Assembly (NCBI GenBank): GCA_011391085.1
Contig: JAABRD010000022.1
Span: 1 to 64,000, forward strand
DNA from: Thiotrichaceae bacterium
Lineage (GTDB): Bacteria > Pseudomonadota > Gammaproteobacteria > Beggiatoales > Beggiatoaceae
Direction of reading: 5' to 3'
Length of the DNA stretch: 64,000 nt
Positions within the stretch are counted from its first letter, which is position 1. Each line of letters starts with the position of its first letter. The translations under genes and the position numbers were made by a program. This document shows, one piece after another, positions 1-9,529 of this stretch. The notes beneath the pieces were generated by a model. The model had not been told where the DNA came from, searched no databases, and saw only the letters and a list, made by a program, of their open reading frames with translations.

Positions 1-214
1 GAGGCTTTAGCCGGTGGAGTGGAGGCTTTAGCCGGTGGAGTGGAGGCTTTAGCCGGTGGAGTGGAGGCTTTAGCCGGCCGGCGGTAGGCGCACTTCATGT
101 CTCAAAAGAGGAGGATGCCTACCGCCGGCCGGCTAAAGCCTCCACTCCGGCGGTGTCGAAAGAGAGAAGGATGCCTACCGCCGGCCGGCTAAAGCCTCCA
201 CTCCAGCGGTGTCT
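1..214. repeat. Tandem and inverted REP-like repeat block
   Basis: Three full 21-bp units beginning GAGGCTTTAGCCGG stand head to tail at 1-63, followed by a partial unit that runs into GGCCGGCGGTAGGC. The same motif returns inverted twice (about 118-150 and 175-206), so the block can fold into a large hairpin. The core GGCTTTAGCCGG recurs in at least ten gaps of this window. It is non-coding repeat, cut by the window edge. Confidence 0.85.
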
Positions 215-257
215 AGGTTCTTTGTACATCATCCTAACGGAGGTTTCTTTTTTAGAA

Positions 258-3167
258 TTATACCAACCTTTCATTCACAAAATATCCCTTCTCCATTTTC
301 CCAAAATGTTCATACAGCATTATATCCAAACGATTCTGTTTTTCAATAGCCGCACAAGTTTTGGCATCCAATTCTTGGACACGTTTATTTGCTGTGACAT
401 TAAGGGATGGAATTTCGTAGGATTGTTTCCAACCTAAGAGGTTGCCAAGGGCCGCGACCCCTTCGGGGAGTCGTTCCGTTAAACCTATGAAGAGGAAATG
501 CTGGTCAATCAGTTCCAAAACTTCTTCGAAGATAGATAAGGCCTCACACTTAGGAATTTTTCCATCGGCTTCCATTACCCGGTTAATAATTATGTGGGTC
601 ATGGAATTGTTATTGTATCTCCATCTTTCACTTGACAGCAACTCCAACAGCGACATTCCTGCCTGTATATCGGCATAAAAGGGACTGCCTTGGTCATTGG
701 CCGCATGGTTGTAAAGAGAAACGACTAAATCTAGTGGATGACGCAAAAAGGTAACATATTTGCATGAAATATCTAAAGTTTCATGGATGCCAAAAGGAAC
801 ATGTCCATACAATACTTTAGCCAAGGATATACTTTCTTTAAAAAAATTTCTAGGTACTTCTTTATCAGAGTCACCCAGAATATAAAGTGCTTCCTCATAC
901 AAAGATAAGCATTCTGGAGGTGGATACTGTTGTTCGACTATTTGGCGAAGCGAAGTTCCTGCGGTTTTGGGAATGTGGAGAAAAGCAATTTTAGGGGGCG
1001 ATGACGGTAATGAAGGGGCCGTTAACTTGGAAAGGTAGCCTTTAAACGTTTCATTGACCAAGGCCCGTGGGGGCCAAGCCATGGCAAAGTCTTCTGTATC
1101 CAAACTTAAATTCGGACTGTAAGCTGGGTCTCGCAGAAGAGAGTCTCCCCAGCGTTTTTTCATGTACATCACTTCGCTGGCAAAACGCGCCTTCTTTTCT
1201 GGCGTGTCTTCATAACCGCGACTGGCCGACTCGTGATGATAAAGTTCGGCATACGGGGTCCATAAAATTCGCCAACCTTGTTCACGAATTCTTAAACATA
1301 AATCCACATCATTAAACGCTACTGTCAAGTCAGTCTCATTGAAACCATCAATCGCGGTAAAAATTTCCTTCCGCATAACCAGACAAGCCGCAGTGACTGC
1401 GGATAAATTTTGGATCAGTTGGGCACGACTGAAATAACCGCCATCTCCTCTAGGAAGATGTTTATGGCTATGTCCTGCCACACCTCCTAAGCCAACAATG
1501 ATGCCGCCATGTTGTAACGTATTATTTGAATACCACAAACGTGCGCCCACTGCCCCAATTTCTGGGCGACAAGCATGACTCACCATTTCAGTCAGCCAGC
1601 CGTCATTGATCACTTCAACGTCATTATTCAGTAAACCAATCAGTTCGCCTTGGGCTTGGGTCACGGCAAAATTATTGAGTGCCGCGTAGTTAAATGGATG
1701 TGGATAGGGAATCACACGCGCCAAGGATTTCTTTTGTAATTGTTGCAAATAGGTTAGGGTGGCGGGATCATCACTCTGATTATCAATGATGAGAATTTCA
1801 AAATTTTTATAGTCGGTTCTCTCCAAAATACTTCCCACGCAGACGCGCAACAAGTCCACCCGGTTGCGCGTGGGTATGATTAAACTGACCAAGGGGGGAG
1901 AGGAGGGGAGGGTATAACGGACTCGTAACATCCCGTGACAGCGGTATAATTCTGTCACTTGCGCACTCTTTCCAGATCGTTTTAGATGTCCTTGAATGGC
2001 TTGTTGGGCCGCTTCAATGGCATAGGGTTTGGCGTCGGGGGTCAAGGCGGTACTTTGTGAGTGCGTCCGCCAATGATAGAGGACATGAGGGATATGACGA
2101 ATTTGATAGGGCCTGAGACGTTCGATGGCACGGAGGGCGAGGTCATAATCTTGGGCACCTTCATAGCCTTCGCGAAAACCTCCTAACTCTCGAACTAGCG
2201 CGGTTTTATAGACGCCCAGATGAGTAATCAAGTTATGCGATAAAAATAAATCAGGATTCCAGTCGCATTTAAAATAGGGGCTAAACCGTTCTCCCCGTTC
2301 ATTGATTTTATCTTCATCAGAATAAAGTAGCCGGGCTTGGGGATGTGTGATGATTTCACCTGCCACAAAATAAAGGGCGTGAGGAGGTAATAAATCGTCA
2401 TGGTCTAGCAGGGCAATGTAATCTCCTTGGGCCAAGGCTAGGGCAGTGTTGGAGGAGGCAGAAATATGTCCATTCACTTGGCGATATTCCACTTTTATAC
2501 GAGAATCACGTTTGACATACTCCTCCAGTACTCGACGTACTTGTGGAACACTGGAAGCATCGTCGGCAATACAGAGTTCCCAATGTGGATAAATTTGATG
2601 GAGTACCGATTCAATGGCGGCCCGCAACCATTCTTCTTTGGTATTGTAAGTGGGCATCAAGATCGATATGAGAGGGGGAGATAACCATTGTGTTAGGGAA
2701 TCCCGCATTTGCTTAACCATTTCGGTGGTCAAGGTATCAAAATTTTTTACCCAAGTGGGATAACCTGTCCCCTTAGCACGTTGCCAATGCTTGGCCGCTA
2801 ATTCGGGGTTATTTTGCAAACGATAGACATTGGCTAGACTGTTATGATAGTGAAGGGCGTTGGGACTACATTCAAGTGCTTTCAACATCCATTGTTCGGC
2901 ACCTTCTAGGTGACCGGTTTGGGCTGCTGTGACCCCCAGTAAATGTAACGCATTGGCATACCGAGGTTCTACTTCCAAAAGTTGTTGACACAACTGTTCG
3001 GTCTCCTTGAATTGCCCAGCCTTAAAATATTGTTCAGCCAGTTGATAGGCTTGGTGTGTAGTCAATTGCTGAGGTTGTGGCACCGGAATAGGAGATGCAA
3101 CCTGAGTCATTTTTGGTTTAGCAGATTTAAATTTGTTCGGTTTCGTGGGTTTGGTTTTGCTGGTCAT
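258..3167 (-). CDS. TPR / double GT2 glycosyltransferase / sulfotransferase fusion protein
   Basis: A 969-residue cytoplasmic protein with four parts. Residues about 35-135 are TPR-like helical repeats. A first family-2 glycosyltransferase domain (about 165-420) starts at PLISILMPTYNT and carries the acidic LDHDD motif that binds the metal-sugar nucleotide. A second GT2 domain (about 425-690) starts at PLVSLIIPTRNR and carries LNNDVE. The C-terminal 250 residues look like a sulfotransferase: HIPKTAGTSLRQ matches the PAPS 5'-phosphosulfate loop and TFLRHPLDLVVSLYNHA the 3'-phosphate site. It probably extends and sulfates a surface glycan; the acceptor is unknown. No Shine-Dalgarno sequence precedes the ATG. 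The next gene upstream in the same orientation is another glycosyltransferase, so a polysaccharide locus is likely. Domain assignments are by motif recognition. Confidence 0.85.
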   Translation of the reverse strand: MTSKTKPTKPNKFKSAKPKMTQVASPIPVPQPQQLTTHQAYQLAEQYFKAGQFKETEQLCQQLLEVEPRYANALHLLGVTAAQTGHLEGAEQWMLKALECSPNALHYHNSLANVYRLQNNPELAAKHWQRAKGTGYPTWVKNFDTLTTEMVKQMRDSLTQWLSPPLISILMPTYNTKEEWLRAAIESVLHQIYPHWELCIADDASSVPQVRRVLEEYVKRDSRIKVEYRQVNGHISASSNTALALAQGDYIALLDHDDLLPPHALYFVAGEIITHPQARLLYSDEDKINERGERFSPYFKCDWNPDLFLSHNLITHLGVYKTALVRELGGFREGYEGAQDYDLALRAIERLRPYQIRHIPHVLYHWRTHSQSTALTPDAKPYAIEAAQQAIQGHLKRSGKSAQVTELYRCHGMLRVRYTLPSSPPLVSLIIPTRNRVDLLRVCVGSILERTDYKNFEILIIDNQSDDPATLTYLQQLQKKSLARVIPYPHPFNYAALNNFAVTQAQGELIGLLNNDVEVINDGWLTEMVSHACRPEIGAVGARLWYSNNTLQHGGIIVGLGGVAGHSHKHLPRGDGGYFSRAQLIQNLSAVTAACLVMRKEIFTAIDGFNETDLTVAFNDVDLCLRIREQGWRILWTPYAELYHHESASRGYEDTPEKKARFASEVMYMKKRWGDSLLRDPAYSPNLSLDTEDFAMAWPPRALVNETFKGYLSKLTAPSLPSSPPKIAFLHIPKTAGTSLRQIVEQQYPPPECLSLYEEALYILGDSDKEVPRNFFKESISLAKVLYGHVPFGIHETLDISCKYVTFLRHPLDLVVSLYNHAANDQGSPFYADIQAGMSLLELLSSERWRYNNNSMTHIIINRVMEADGKIPKCEALSIFEEVLELIDQHFLFIGLTERLPEGVAALGNLLGWKQSYEIPSLNVTANKRVQELDAKTCAAIEKQNRLDIMLYEHFGKMEKGYFVNERLV

Positions 3168-3209
3168 GAGTTATCTGTTGTGTTGAATTTTAGGTAGTGT
3201 TGAATTTTA

Positions 3210-3374
3210 GGTAGTGATGCAATGTGGGTGAAATGTCTGAACTATGATTAAAATGATTTTCAGATGGACTATGATTAGTCAAGCCGCCCTTCAAAGTCCT
3301 CATTTAATCATCTCAATCAGAGTTCAAGACCGAAGAGAAACCGCGCGATATTTCACCCAGATTGCATCACTACC
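3210..3374. mobile_element. MITE family 1, copy A (8-bp target duplication)
   Basis: The ends are inverted repeats, GGTAGTGATGCAATGTGGGT on the left and its near complement ending GCATCACTACC on the right. Perfect 8-bp direct repeats GAATTTTA flank the element at 3202-3209 and 3375-3382. The interior is itself roughly palindromic (TCTGAAC...GATTA against TAATCAT...GTTCAAGA) and has no ORF, so it is non-autonomous. Closely related copies lie at 41575 and 45618. Confidence 0.85.
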
Positions 3375-3426
3375 GAATTTTAGGCATCAACGGGACACTT
3401 GGTTTCGGAAGGCAAACAAAGTTTCT

Positions 3427-3541
3427 TATAGTAATATTCCTTCTCATTTATACCCCCCCCTGCCCCCCCGCACGCGGGGGGGAGTCACTCCCCCCGTGTA
3501 CGGGGGGCAGGGGGGTACAAGTGATGAGGAATATTACTATA
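3427..3541. mobile_element. MITE family 2, copy A
   Basis: Terminal inverted repeats TATAGTAATATTCC at 3427 and GGAATATTACTATA ending at 3541 enclose a G/C-rich palindrome made of C-runs and G-runs around GTGTACGG. There is no coding capacity. The TA at each end is compatible with a TA target duplication as used by IS630/Tc1-type transposases, but that is inference. A second complete copy is at 4837-4977. Confidence 0.7.
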
Positions 3542-3555
3542 GCATTCTTCACCAC

Positions 3556-4683
3556 CTAGTTTAGAGGTTTGGAAGAAGCGCGTTGTAGGATTTCTTGATA
3601 AGCCTGATGCCATTGTTGAATGTTCACTGCTATATCAAAATGTTGATGTGCAAATCGTTTGCCATGTTCTGCCAACTGGAGTCTTAAAGTTTGATTGACC
3701 ACCAGTGTTTTGATGGCGTCATACCAGGCCTTAGCGAGTTTAGGTTTATCGGTAGTCACCAGTAACCCCGTTCGTCCATCTTGAATGGTTTGTGCATAAG
3801 GTTCTACCGCAGAAGCAATGACGGCGGCGCCACAAGAGACGTATTCAAGATACTTGAGGTTAGATTTACAGCGGTTAAACATTGTATCTGTCAGCGGGGC
3901 GAGACCAATGTCAAACTGGGCCAACAGTTTAGGATATTCTTCCACGTCATCCACCCAGGGCAAGGTGATGATTCGTGCGGTTGGAATCCCTTCCCATAGA
4001 TAAAATTGTCGGCCTTGGGTATTGGTATAGTAGCCATCCCAACCACCCAGCACTAATTTGGTTTGAGGAAACTCTCGCAGAATTTTTCTAACCGGGTCGA
4101 CTATCAGTTGTAAATCTGCCAGGTGTGTTCTGCTACCGGCCCAACCCAGCCAAATTTCATCACCGTGGTTTGGTTTTTGCGTTTGTGCTTCTGAAAAAAT
4201 CTCGTAATCAATGCTATTGGGCAACACGTAAATATGTGGATTATACTTCGTATACATTTTTTTCAGATAATCCGTGCTGACCGTCAACGCATCGGCTTCC
4301 TGTAAATAGGCGTTGATGTTCTCAAATACCTTCTGTTTCACCTGCGGGGCTTGATAAAATTGGTAAGCAGGGCTAGAAGGACTGATGCCGTGCAAGTAGT
4401 CGTCAATTTCATAGATGCAAGGTATCTTTAATTGAGATTGCAGGTAACGGAAATAGTATAACTGCGTATCTCCATATTGCCGCTGATGTACGGTGAGGTC
4501 AAAGGCTTTGTTAAGGTTGCCAGAACCCGTTTGGGTAACCCAGGTACGTGGGTCCATATAGTTGCTATAGGTCGCCTTGACCTCGTCTGGATATTCGCGA
4601 TTCAGATAAGTTTGAATTTGTTCGACTCTTAACCAACCAGGTCCTTGTTGGTCGGCTTGCCAAAAATGTATATGATATTTCAT
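3556..4683 (-). CDS. GT-B (group 1) glycosyltransferase
   Basis: A 375-residue protein of usual size for a GT-B enzyme. The N-terminal half contains the IYEIDDYLHGISPSSP segment typical of a subgroup of bacterial group-1 transferases. The C-terminal half has WLGWAGSRTHLADL at the start of the donor-binding domain and LKYLEYVSCGAAVIAS, which corresponds to the sugar-nucleotide-binding E-x7-E region. It likely transfers a sugar from a nucleotide donor in surface polysaccharide assembly. It lies upstream of the TPR/GT2/sulfotransferase gene on the same strand, but two MITE insertions fill the 390-bp gap, so co-transcription is uncertain. Donor and acceptor cannot be told from sequence. Confidence 0.85.
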   Translation of the reverse strand: MKYHIHFWQADQQGPGWLRVEQIQTYLNREYPDEVKATYSNYMDPRTWVTQTGSGNLNKAFDLTVHQRQYGDTQLYYFRYLQSQLKIPCIYEIDDYLHGISPSSPAYQFYQAPQVKQKVFENINAYLQEADALTVSTDYLKKMYTKYNPHIYVLPNSIDYEIFSEAQTQKPNHGDEIWLGWAGSRTHLADLQLIVDPVRKILREFPQTKLVLGGWDGYYTNTQGRQFYLWEGIPTARIITLPWVDDVEEYPKLLAQFDIGLAPLTDTMFNRCKSNLKYLEYVSCGAAVIASAVEPYAQTIQDGRTGLLVTTDKPKLAKAWYDAIKTLVVNQTLRLQLAEHGKRFAHQHFDIAVNIQQWHQAYQEILQRASSKPLN

Positions 4684-4836
4684 GGGTCAATTTAGTATCA
4701 ATAGTGATGATCGCAAGGTAGGGTTGCATCTCACATACCATTTTTTTTAATAGTGAAATGTGGGTGATGAAAGTGTCAGGACTGGCAGTCCTCATCTATC
4801 AACCACATTATTATACTTTGTGTGCAACACCTATGT

Positions 4837-4977
4837 TATAGTAAAATTCCTGTCACATTGTACGATTCCATCTGGAGCGCAATAAGAATTATTGCGCCCC
4901 GTGCGCCCGCGTAGCTGCGCAATAATTCTTATTGCGCGTAAGCGAGAATCGTACAATTGAGTGGAAATATTACTATA
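4837..4977. mobile_element. MITE family 2, copy B, with nested GCGCAATAA palindrome
   Basis: The left end TATAGTAAAATTCC and right end GGAAATATTACTATA are family-2 termini. Inside are the inverted arms TTGTACGATTC and GAATCGTACAA, and within them GCGCAATAAGAATTATTGCG-like arms that can form a hairpin of about 100 nt. Truncated relatives occur at about 35174 and 54513. There is no ORF. Confidence 0.7.
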
Positions 4978-5621
4978 TTATTTATCTGTGTCAAATATTC
5001 AACAGGGGTTGTTAAATTTCTATCACTTCTATACAATGGTATGGTGTTCGAACATTTTGATTATGTTCAACACTGACGAATGTTGATTTTTCTTGAATTT
5101 ATTATCGTGCTATCAGGTTTTTTCTTAATAGGTAGTCATTTCGCATTTTTTTATATCTGTTTAATTTTAGCAAAATGAAAAATATGTTGATAATACAACA
5201 TCTTTATGAAAATTTGTGTTATTTCCAGATAAAAAGTTAAAAAACAATAAGTTATTCTATAACACAAATTGTAAAATAGCAGAATATAGACAATTCATCA
5301 TGGCCTGTTAAAATATCAACGAGTAAGTGGAACAATATTTGTATGAACTATTAGCAACACGAATTGGATGCCCATTTTAATGAATGGCAACTCCTATGCC
5401 AATGTGCCAAACTGGTTAGGTTAAGGCAAAATCTATGAATATGGAGAGTTTTCTTGAGTCAGTTCGCAACTCACTGACAATTTATTATTAATATTCATAA
5501 ATTTATTGATGAACATTCAAGTTTATTGAAGTTATTAAATCGAGAAAAATCCTTATTGCAAACCTACCTTGTTTTGACTATACTCTAAAGTAACATTAAA
5601 CCTTTCAAGGAGTTTTTTTTT
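4978..5621. other. Long AT-rich leader before the exported repeat protein
   Basis: About 640 bp without a plausible gene. It is strongly AT-rich compared with the flanking genes. The only clear signal is an AAGGAG Shine-Dalgarno sequence at 5607-5612, nine bases before the next ATG. A comparable AT-rich leader precedes the Ala-rich exported protein at 26961, so both exported proteins may have long regulatory leaders. No promoter could be assigned with confidence. Confidence 0.5.
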
Positions 5622-8600
5622 ATGAACAGAAAACCGACCAAGTTGTTACCGTTGTCGGCAGAAATCAAGAAAACGTTGGGTTCCTCCCTAACGTATGCCC
5701 TGCCCACGGCGGCATTATTGATGATGGGTTCAACCGCGGCGTTAGCGGTCCCCACTGCGTATGTGTTTTTCAATGATAACCTCATTACACAACCACAACC
5801 ACAACCCCCTATCACGGTGGCCACGCTTCCTTTTATCGTTGCAGGAGATGTTCCACTCACATCTGGTAGTTGTGTTGACTTTGGATATGTGGCGCCCAGT
5901 GGCACCGTGACAAAGATGTTCTCGATCGTGTCCACCGAAACAGGTCCTGCTTCAGGTGGCAGTTATGATGCCCTCAGCAGTATCACTTTCACCGGTGGCA
6001 CGGAATTTCAACAAATGGGGACGGCACAAAATGCCACCGCGTTAACCAACAGCGTCGTGATTACCAGTGGGGTTGTCTCTACTCCACCGATCGCGCCAAT
6101 TGGCACTTTCGACATTAAGTTCACAGCCCCTTCTACCATCATACCGATTACTGGTCGTCAGATTAATATCTATACCAGTACGGATCCCGAAACCAATCCT
6201 TTATCGGTTATTGCAACTGCAACCGTAGTCTCTACTATCACACCTCAGATTCAAGTGCTAGACTCCACGTTGGCGGTGCCGCCGGCGGGGACAGACATAA
6301 TTAATGGGACAACCACACCGGTGGATTTCACGCCTGTGCCCACAGTTTCGGGTAATACCATTACCAAAACTTTTTCCATCAAGAATGTCGGTGCCTCAAA
6401 TCTTAATGTGTCACCAACCCTTGCCACATTTACTCCAGATACGGGAACAGGAACCAGTGATTTTACCGTTACCGCATTTGTAGATGATGGGAGTGTCGAT
6501 AAAGTTGTACCTGCTGCCGCATTACCTTTGACCATCACTCCTCCACCTTCTCAAGGATGCCCTGCTTCCACGTCCACGCTGGACTATTCTAAGTTCACCA
6601 TGACCTTTACGGCACCTATGGTGAGTAAGCAAACCACGTACACGGGGGTGATTTCGTTCACCAGTAACGACAAAGGGACTGCTGGCACCAAGTTTAGCTT
6701 CCCAGTGAAAGCCACCGTCAATCCTCCGCCTCCGAGTAAGCCAGAAATTGACGTATATGATGGGACTACCATTATTCCCAACAATACGGCTACCCCGGTG
6801 GACTTTGGGACAACGATGGTCGGCAAGCCTGTGCAAAGAACCATCACGCTGAAAAACCCCAGTACGGTGCCCCTGAGTGTGTATGACTTCAGTGGTAACT
6901 TGCCGGTCGGTTATAGCTTGTTGAATCCCAGCTATGCCAGTGTGATTCCTGCCGGTGGTGTCACTAACTTGATATTCCAATTGGATGCCACGACGACGGG
7001 AACCTTCAAAGGAAACATGCGGGTTCCTAGCAATGATGACAATAACGCGATGTGGGAGTTTAACGGTGGGGGCTATGAAAACCCCTATACCTTCCCCTTC
7101 ATGGGTATCGTCAACCCAGACATTAGTGGTGCGGTGGCTTTGAATTTGACCACGCCAACCAATGGTCTCGTCACCAGCGATAGCGGCGGTCTCAATTGCG
7201 GTACAGGTAGCACCGTTTGTACCGCTACTTATACACCAGGCACCCCTGTTGTTCTTACCGCAACACCCGATTCTGGGGCAACATTCACCAGTTGGGGAGG
7301 TGATTGTAGCGGTACTGCGAATCCTCTCACGGTCGTTATAGATGTTGCCAAGAATTGTTCGGCAACCTTTACAGGCGGTGGCGGCACCAAGTACAGTTTG
7401 AATTTGACGGCACCTTCTAACGGCACGGTAACCAGTGATACCGGTGGTATCAACTGCGGTGCGGGTGGTACAGTTTGTTCCACGCAATATGATGAAGGGG
7501 CCGCAGTGGTATTAACTGCCGCAGCCGGGGCCAATGCGTCCTTCACTAGCTGGGGTGGGAGTTGTTCTGGTACCACCAGTCCACTCACCGTCACTATGAA
7601 CAGCGTGAAGAGTTGCACAGCGTTATTCACTGCCAATACTTCGACGAAATATAAATTGACTTTGACCGCACCTACCGATGGTAGCATCACCAGTGATGTC
7701 GGTGGTCTCAATTGTGGCACTGGCGGTTCGACATGCAACGCCGACTATGACCAAGATGCCGTCGTGTCTCTCACTACGGTGCCTGACCAAGGCATGATGT
7801 TAGATACCTGGAGTGGCGATTGCGCAGGCACCAGCAGTCCGTTAAGCGTGACCATGGACAAAGCGAAAAATTGTAGTGCTACGTTCAAAACCAGTCCTAC
7901 ATCAACTAACGTGACGTTGACCGTCACTGCGCCAACCAATGGCACTGTGACTGGCACACCAGGCGTTATCAATTGCGGTCTGGAAGGCACGGTTTGCACC
8001 GACAACTATGCCACAGGTGCAGATGTCAGTTTAGCTGCCAAGCCTGTCAGTGGTGGTACCTTCACCAGTTGGGGAGGAGATTGCAGTGGTACAACGAACC
8101 CCTTAACCGTCAAGATGGATGCGGTCAAAGCTTGCACCGCCAGTTTTACTGGCGCCGCCAGCAACCAATCCAACCTCATTATTACCGTTACCGGCACCGG
8201 CAAAGTTGCCCGAATCCCCGCTGGCAGTTCATGCAGTACGGGTTCCGCAGATTGCACCAGCTACCCAACCGGCAGTGAAGTCGCGTTAAGTGCGAGGGCC
8301 GATACAGGTTCTATCTTTGACATTTGGGGCGGTGATTGCGCAGGTCAAACGGGCGCATTAATCCTAACGACCATGGACAAGAACCAAAATTGTACCGCAT
8401 CCTTCAAAACCAGTGGTGCAACCACTCAAAACTTGATAGTGACTCTCGGCGGTACCGGCAAAGGTTCGGTCAAGAGTGACGTCGGTGGTGTAGATTGCGG
8501 CACCGCTTGCACCGCAACTTATCCGAAAGGCAACCCAGTGAGTTTGACGGCCACGGCTGATACCACTTCCACCTTCGCCGGTTGGAGTGGAGATTGCGCC

Positions 8601-9257
8601 AGTGCGTCCACCGGGAATCCTGCGGTTATTACCATGGACACTGACAAAAATTGCAGTGCCACCTTTAACACCAAGACTCAAGAAGCCAGTTGCTTTGACC
8701 AAGGCGGAATCTTGATCGCGACGGGTGAATGCGTCTCGGCGGTCCCTCTGACCGCCGCCAGTGGTGAAGGCGCCACGGCCTCAGTGTTTAAAGGAGGGAT
8801 TGCCAAATTGGCAAGTGGCCAGTACGGTTCCTACAAGAGTAGTGACACGATCTATCAACTCCTTGACTATGTGAAGACCGCTGGCGTCTTGAAGATCGAC
8901 CCCGCGGATAAGGGCAAACGTGCCGATGTGTTGGTCACAGGGCTATATATTCCTTCTGACCCAGCCATAGGAGTGTTATGGTACATGCTGGTGGGTTGCG
9001 ATATTTGCCCACTGGGATGGAATTTAGGAGTGGAAAGTATCCCCACCAAAGATGCCTTGCCTGTGTTGGAGAAGATCAAACCACTCAAGACGGTGACGTT
9101 GACGGGTGATTACCTGACGATCTACATGTACGAAGGCCAACTCTACTATCCGGGGCCACTGGACATTTTCTTTGGGTATCGGTTAGTAGATACCAACAAA
9201 GTGGTATTCAGCGTGGATCCCATTCATTTGGATATTAAGGAGAGACCCCCTCAATAA
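5622..9257 (+). CDS. Large exported protein with anchor-type Ig-like domains and six Cys-rich InlB-like repeats
   Basis: A 1211-residue protein. Residues 1-43 are a Sec signal peptide with a hydrophobic stretch ending in AALA. Residues about 60-500 contain repeated beta-sandwich segments of the choice-of-anchor/ASH type (for example TPVDFGTTMVGKPVQRTITL). Residues about 510-1005 are six tandem units of about 75-80 residues with the pattern GxVTSDxGGxNCG, then C, then SWGGDCSG, then NCxAxF. They resemble divergent InlB/Listeria-Bacteroides repeats. Each unit has about four cysteines, suggesting disulfide-stabilised extracellular modules. The C-terminal 200 residues (from EASCFDQGG) are not recognised. 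It is probably a surface or sheath protein, or an adhesin. A strong AAGGAG site fixes the start. It is flanked by repeats and appears monocistronic. Confidence 0.85.
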   Translation: MNRKPTKLLPLSAEIKKTLGSSLTYALPTAALLMMGSTAALAVPTAYVFFNDNLITQPQPQPPITVATLPFIVAGDVPLTSGSCVDFGYVAPSGTVTKMFSIVSTETGPASGGSYDALSSITFTGGTEFQQMGTAQNATALTNSVVITSGVVSTPPIAPIGTFDIKFTAPSTIIPITGRQINIYTSTDPETNPLSVIATATVVSTITPQIQVLDSTLAVPPAGTDIINGTTTPVDFTPVPTVSGNTITKTFSIKNVGASNLNVSPTLATFTPDTGTGTSDFTVTAFVDDGSVDKVVPAAALPLTITPPPSQGCPASTSTLDYSKFTMTFTAPMVSKQTTYTGVISFTSNDKGTAGTKFSFPVKATVNPPPPSKPEIDVYDGTTIIPNNTATPVDFGTTMVGKPVQRTITLKNPSTVPLSVYDFSGNLPVGYSLLNPSYASVIPAGGVTNLIFQLDATTTGTFKGNMRVPSNDDNNAMWEFNGGGYENPYTFPFMGIVNPDISGAVALNLTTPTNGLVTSDSGGLNCGTGSTVCTATYTPGTPVVLTATPDSGATFTSWGGDCSGTANPLTVVIDVAKNCSATFTGGGGTKYSLNLTAPSNGTVTSDTGGINCGAGGTVCSTQYDEGAAVVLTAAAGANASFTSWGGSCSGTTSPLTVTMNSVKSCTALFTANTSTKYKLTLTAPTDGSITSDVGGLNCGTGGSTCNADYDQDAVVSLTTVPDQGMMLDTWSGDCAGTSSPLSVTMDKAKNCSATFKTSPTSTNVTLTVTAPTNGTVTGTPGVINCGLEGTVCTDNYATGADVSLAAKPVSGGTFTSWGGDCSGTTNPLTVKMDAVKACTASFTGAASNQSNLIITVTGTGKVARIPAGSSCSTGSADCTSYPTGSEVALSARADTGSIFDIWGGDCAGQTGALILTTMDKNQNCTASFKTSGATTQNLIVTLGGTGKGSVKSDVGGVDCGTACTATYPKGNPVSLTATADTTSTFAGWSGDCASASTGNPAVITMDTDKNCSATFNTKTQEASCFDQGGILIATGECVSAVPLTAASGEGATASVFKGGIAKLASGQYGSYKSSDTIYQLLDYVKTAGVLKIDPADKGKRADVLVTGLYIPSDPAIGVLWYMLVGCDICPLGWNLGVESIPTKDALPVLEKIKPLKTVTLTGDYLTIYMYEGQLYYPGPLDIFFGYRLVDTNKVVFSVDPIHLDIKERPPQ

Positions 9258-9271
9258 CAGAGGAGAGTGTG

Positions 9272-9299
9272 TCGGGAACTTAACCAAATGAGTTCCCGA
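9272..9299. terminator. Hairpin after the exported repeat protein
   Basis: Stem TCGGGAACT / AGTTCCCGA of 9 bp with a 10-base loop starts 14 bases after the stop codon. It lacks a following T-run, so a Rho-independent terminator is only possible. A second hairpin follows at 9333. Confidence 0.45.
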
Positions 9300-9332
9300 A
9301 TCGGTTATCTCACTAATATTTAACTCGAACCT

Positions 9333-9363
9333 CAGGAGTTCAAAGCGTAGCTTTGGACTCCTG
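9333..9363. repeat. CAGGAGTTCAAAGC hairpin repeat
   Basis: Arms CAGGAGTTCAAAGC (9333-9346) and GCTTTGGACTCCTG (9350-9363) pair with a single wobble around GTA. The same GGAGTTCAAAGCGTAGCTTTGGACTCC theme recurs around 26210, 32615, 41780 and 46525. It is therefore a dispersed hairpin repeat and not a gene-specific terminator. Confidence 0.7.
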
Positions 9364-9370
9364 AATCTTT

Positions 9371-9479
9371 GGTAGCGATGCAAAGTGGGTGATAGTCATG
9401 TTACCCTCACCCCCGGGCCCCTCTGGGAGAGGGGCCCGGGGGTGAGGGTAAACATATCACCCACATTGCATCACTACCC
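9371..9479. mobile_element. MITE family 1, copy B, with GC-rich nested palindrome
   Basis: The ends GGTAGCGATGCAAAGTGGGT and ATTGCATCACTACC are family-1 termini. The interior is a second palindromic element, CCCTCACCCCCGGGCCCC against GGGGCCCGGGGGTGAGGG. The flanking 8-mers (GAATCTTT and CTTATATC) do not match, so the target duplication is lost or one end has recombined. Confidence 0.7.
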
Positions 9480-9529
9480 TTATATCAAGTAGAAATTAGG
9501 TAGGCAAATAGTCACCCCACCCCACTTGA

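Noticed and set aside
6522-7487. 321-codon minus-strand ORF inside the exported repeat protein
   Set aside because: Antisense frame of a repetitive gene with a clear signal peptide and ribosome site on the plus strand.
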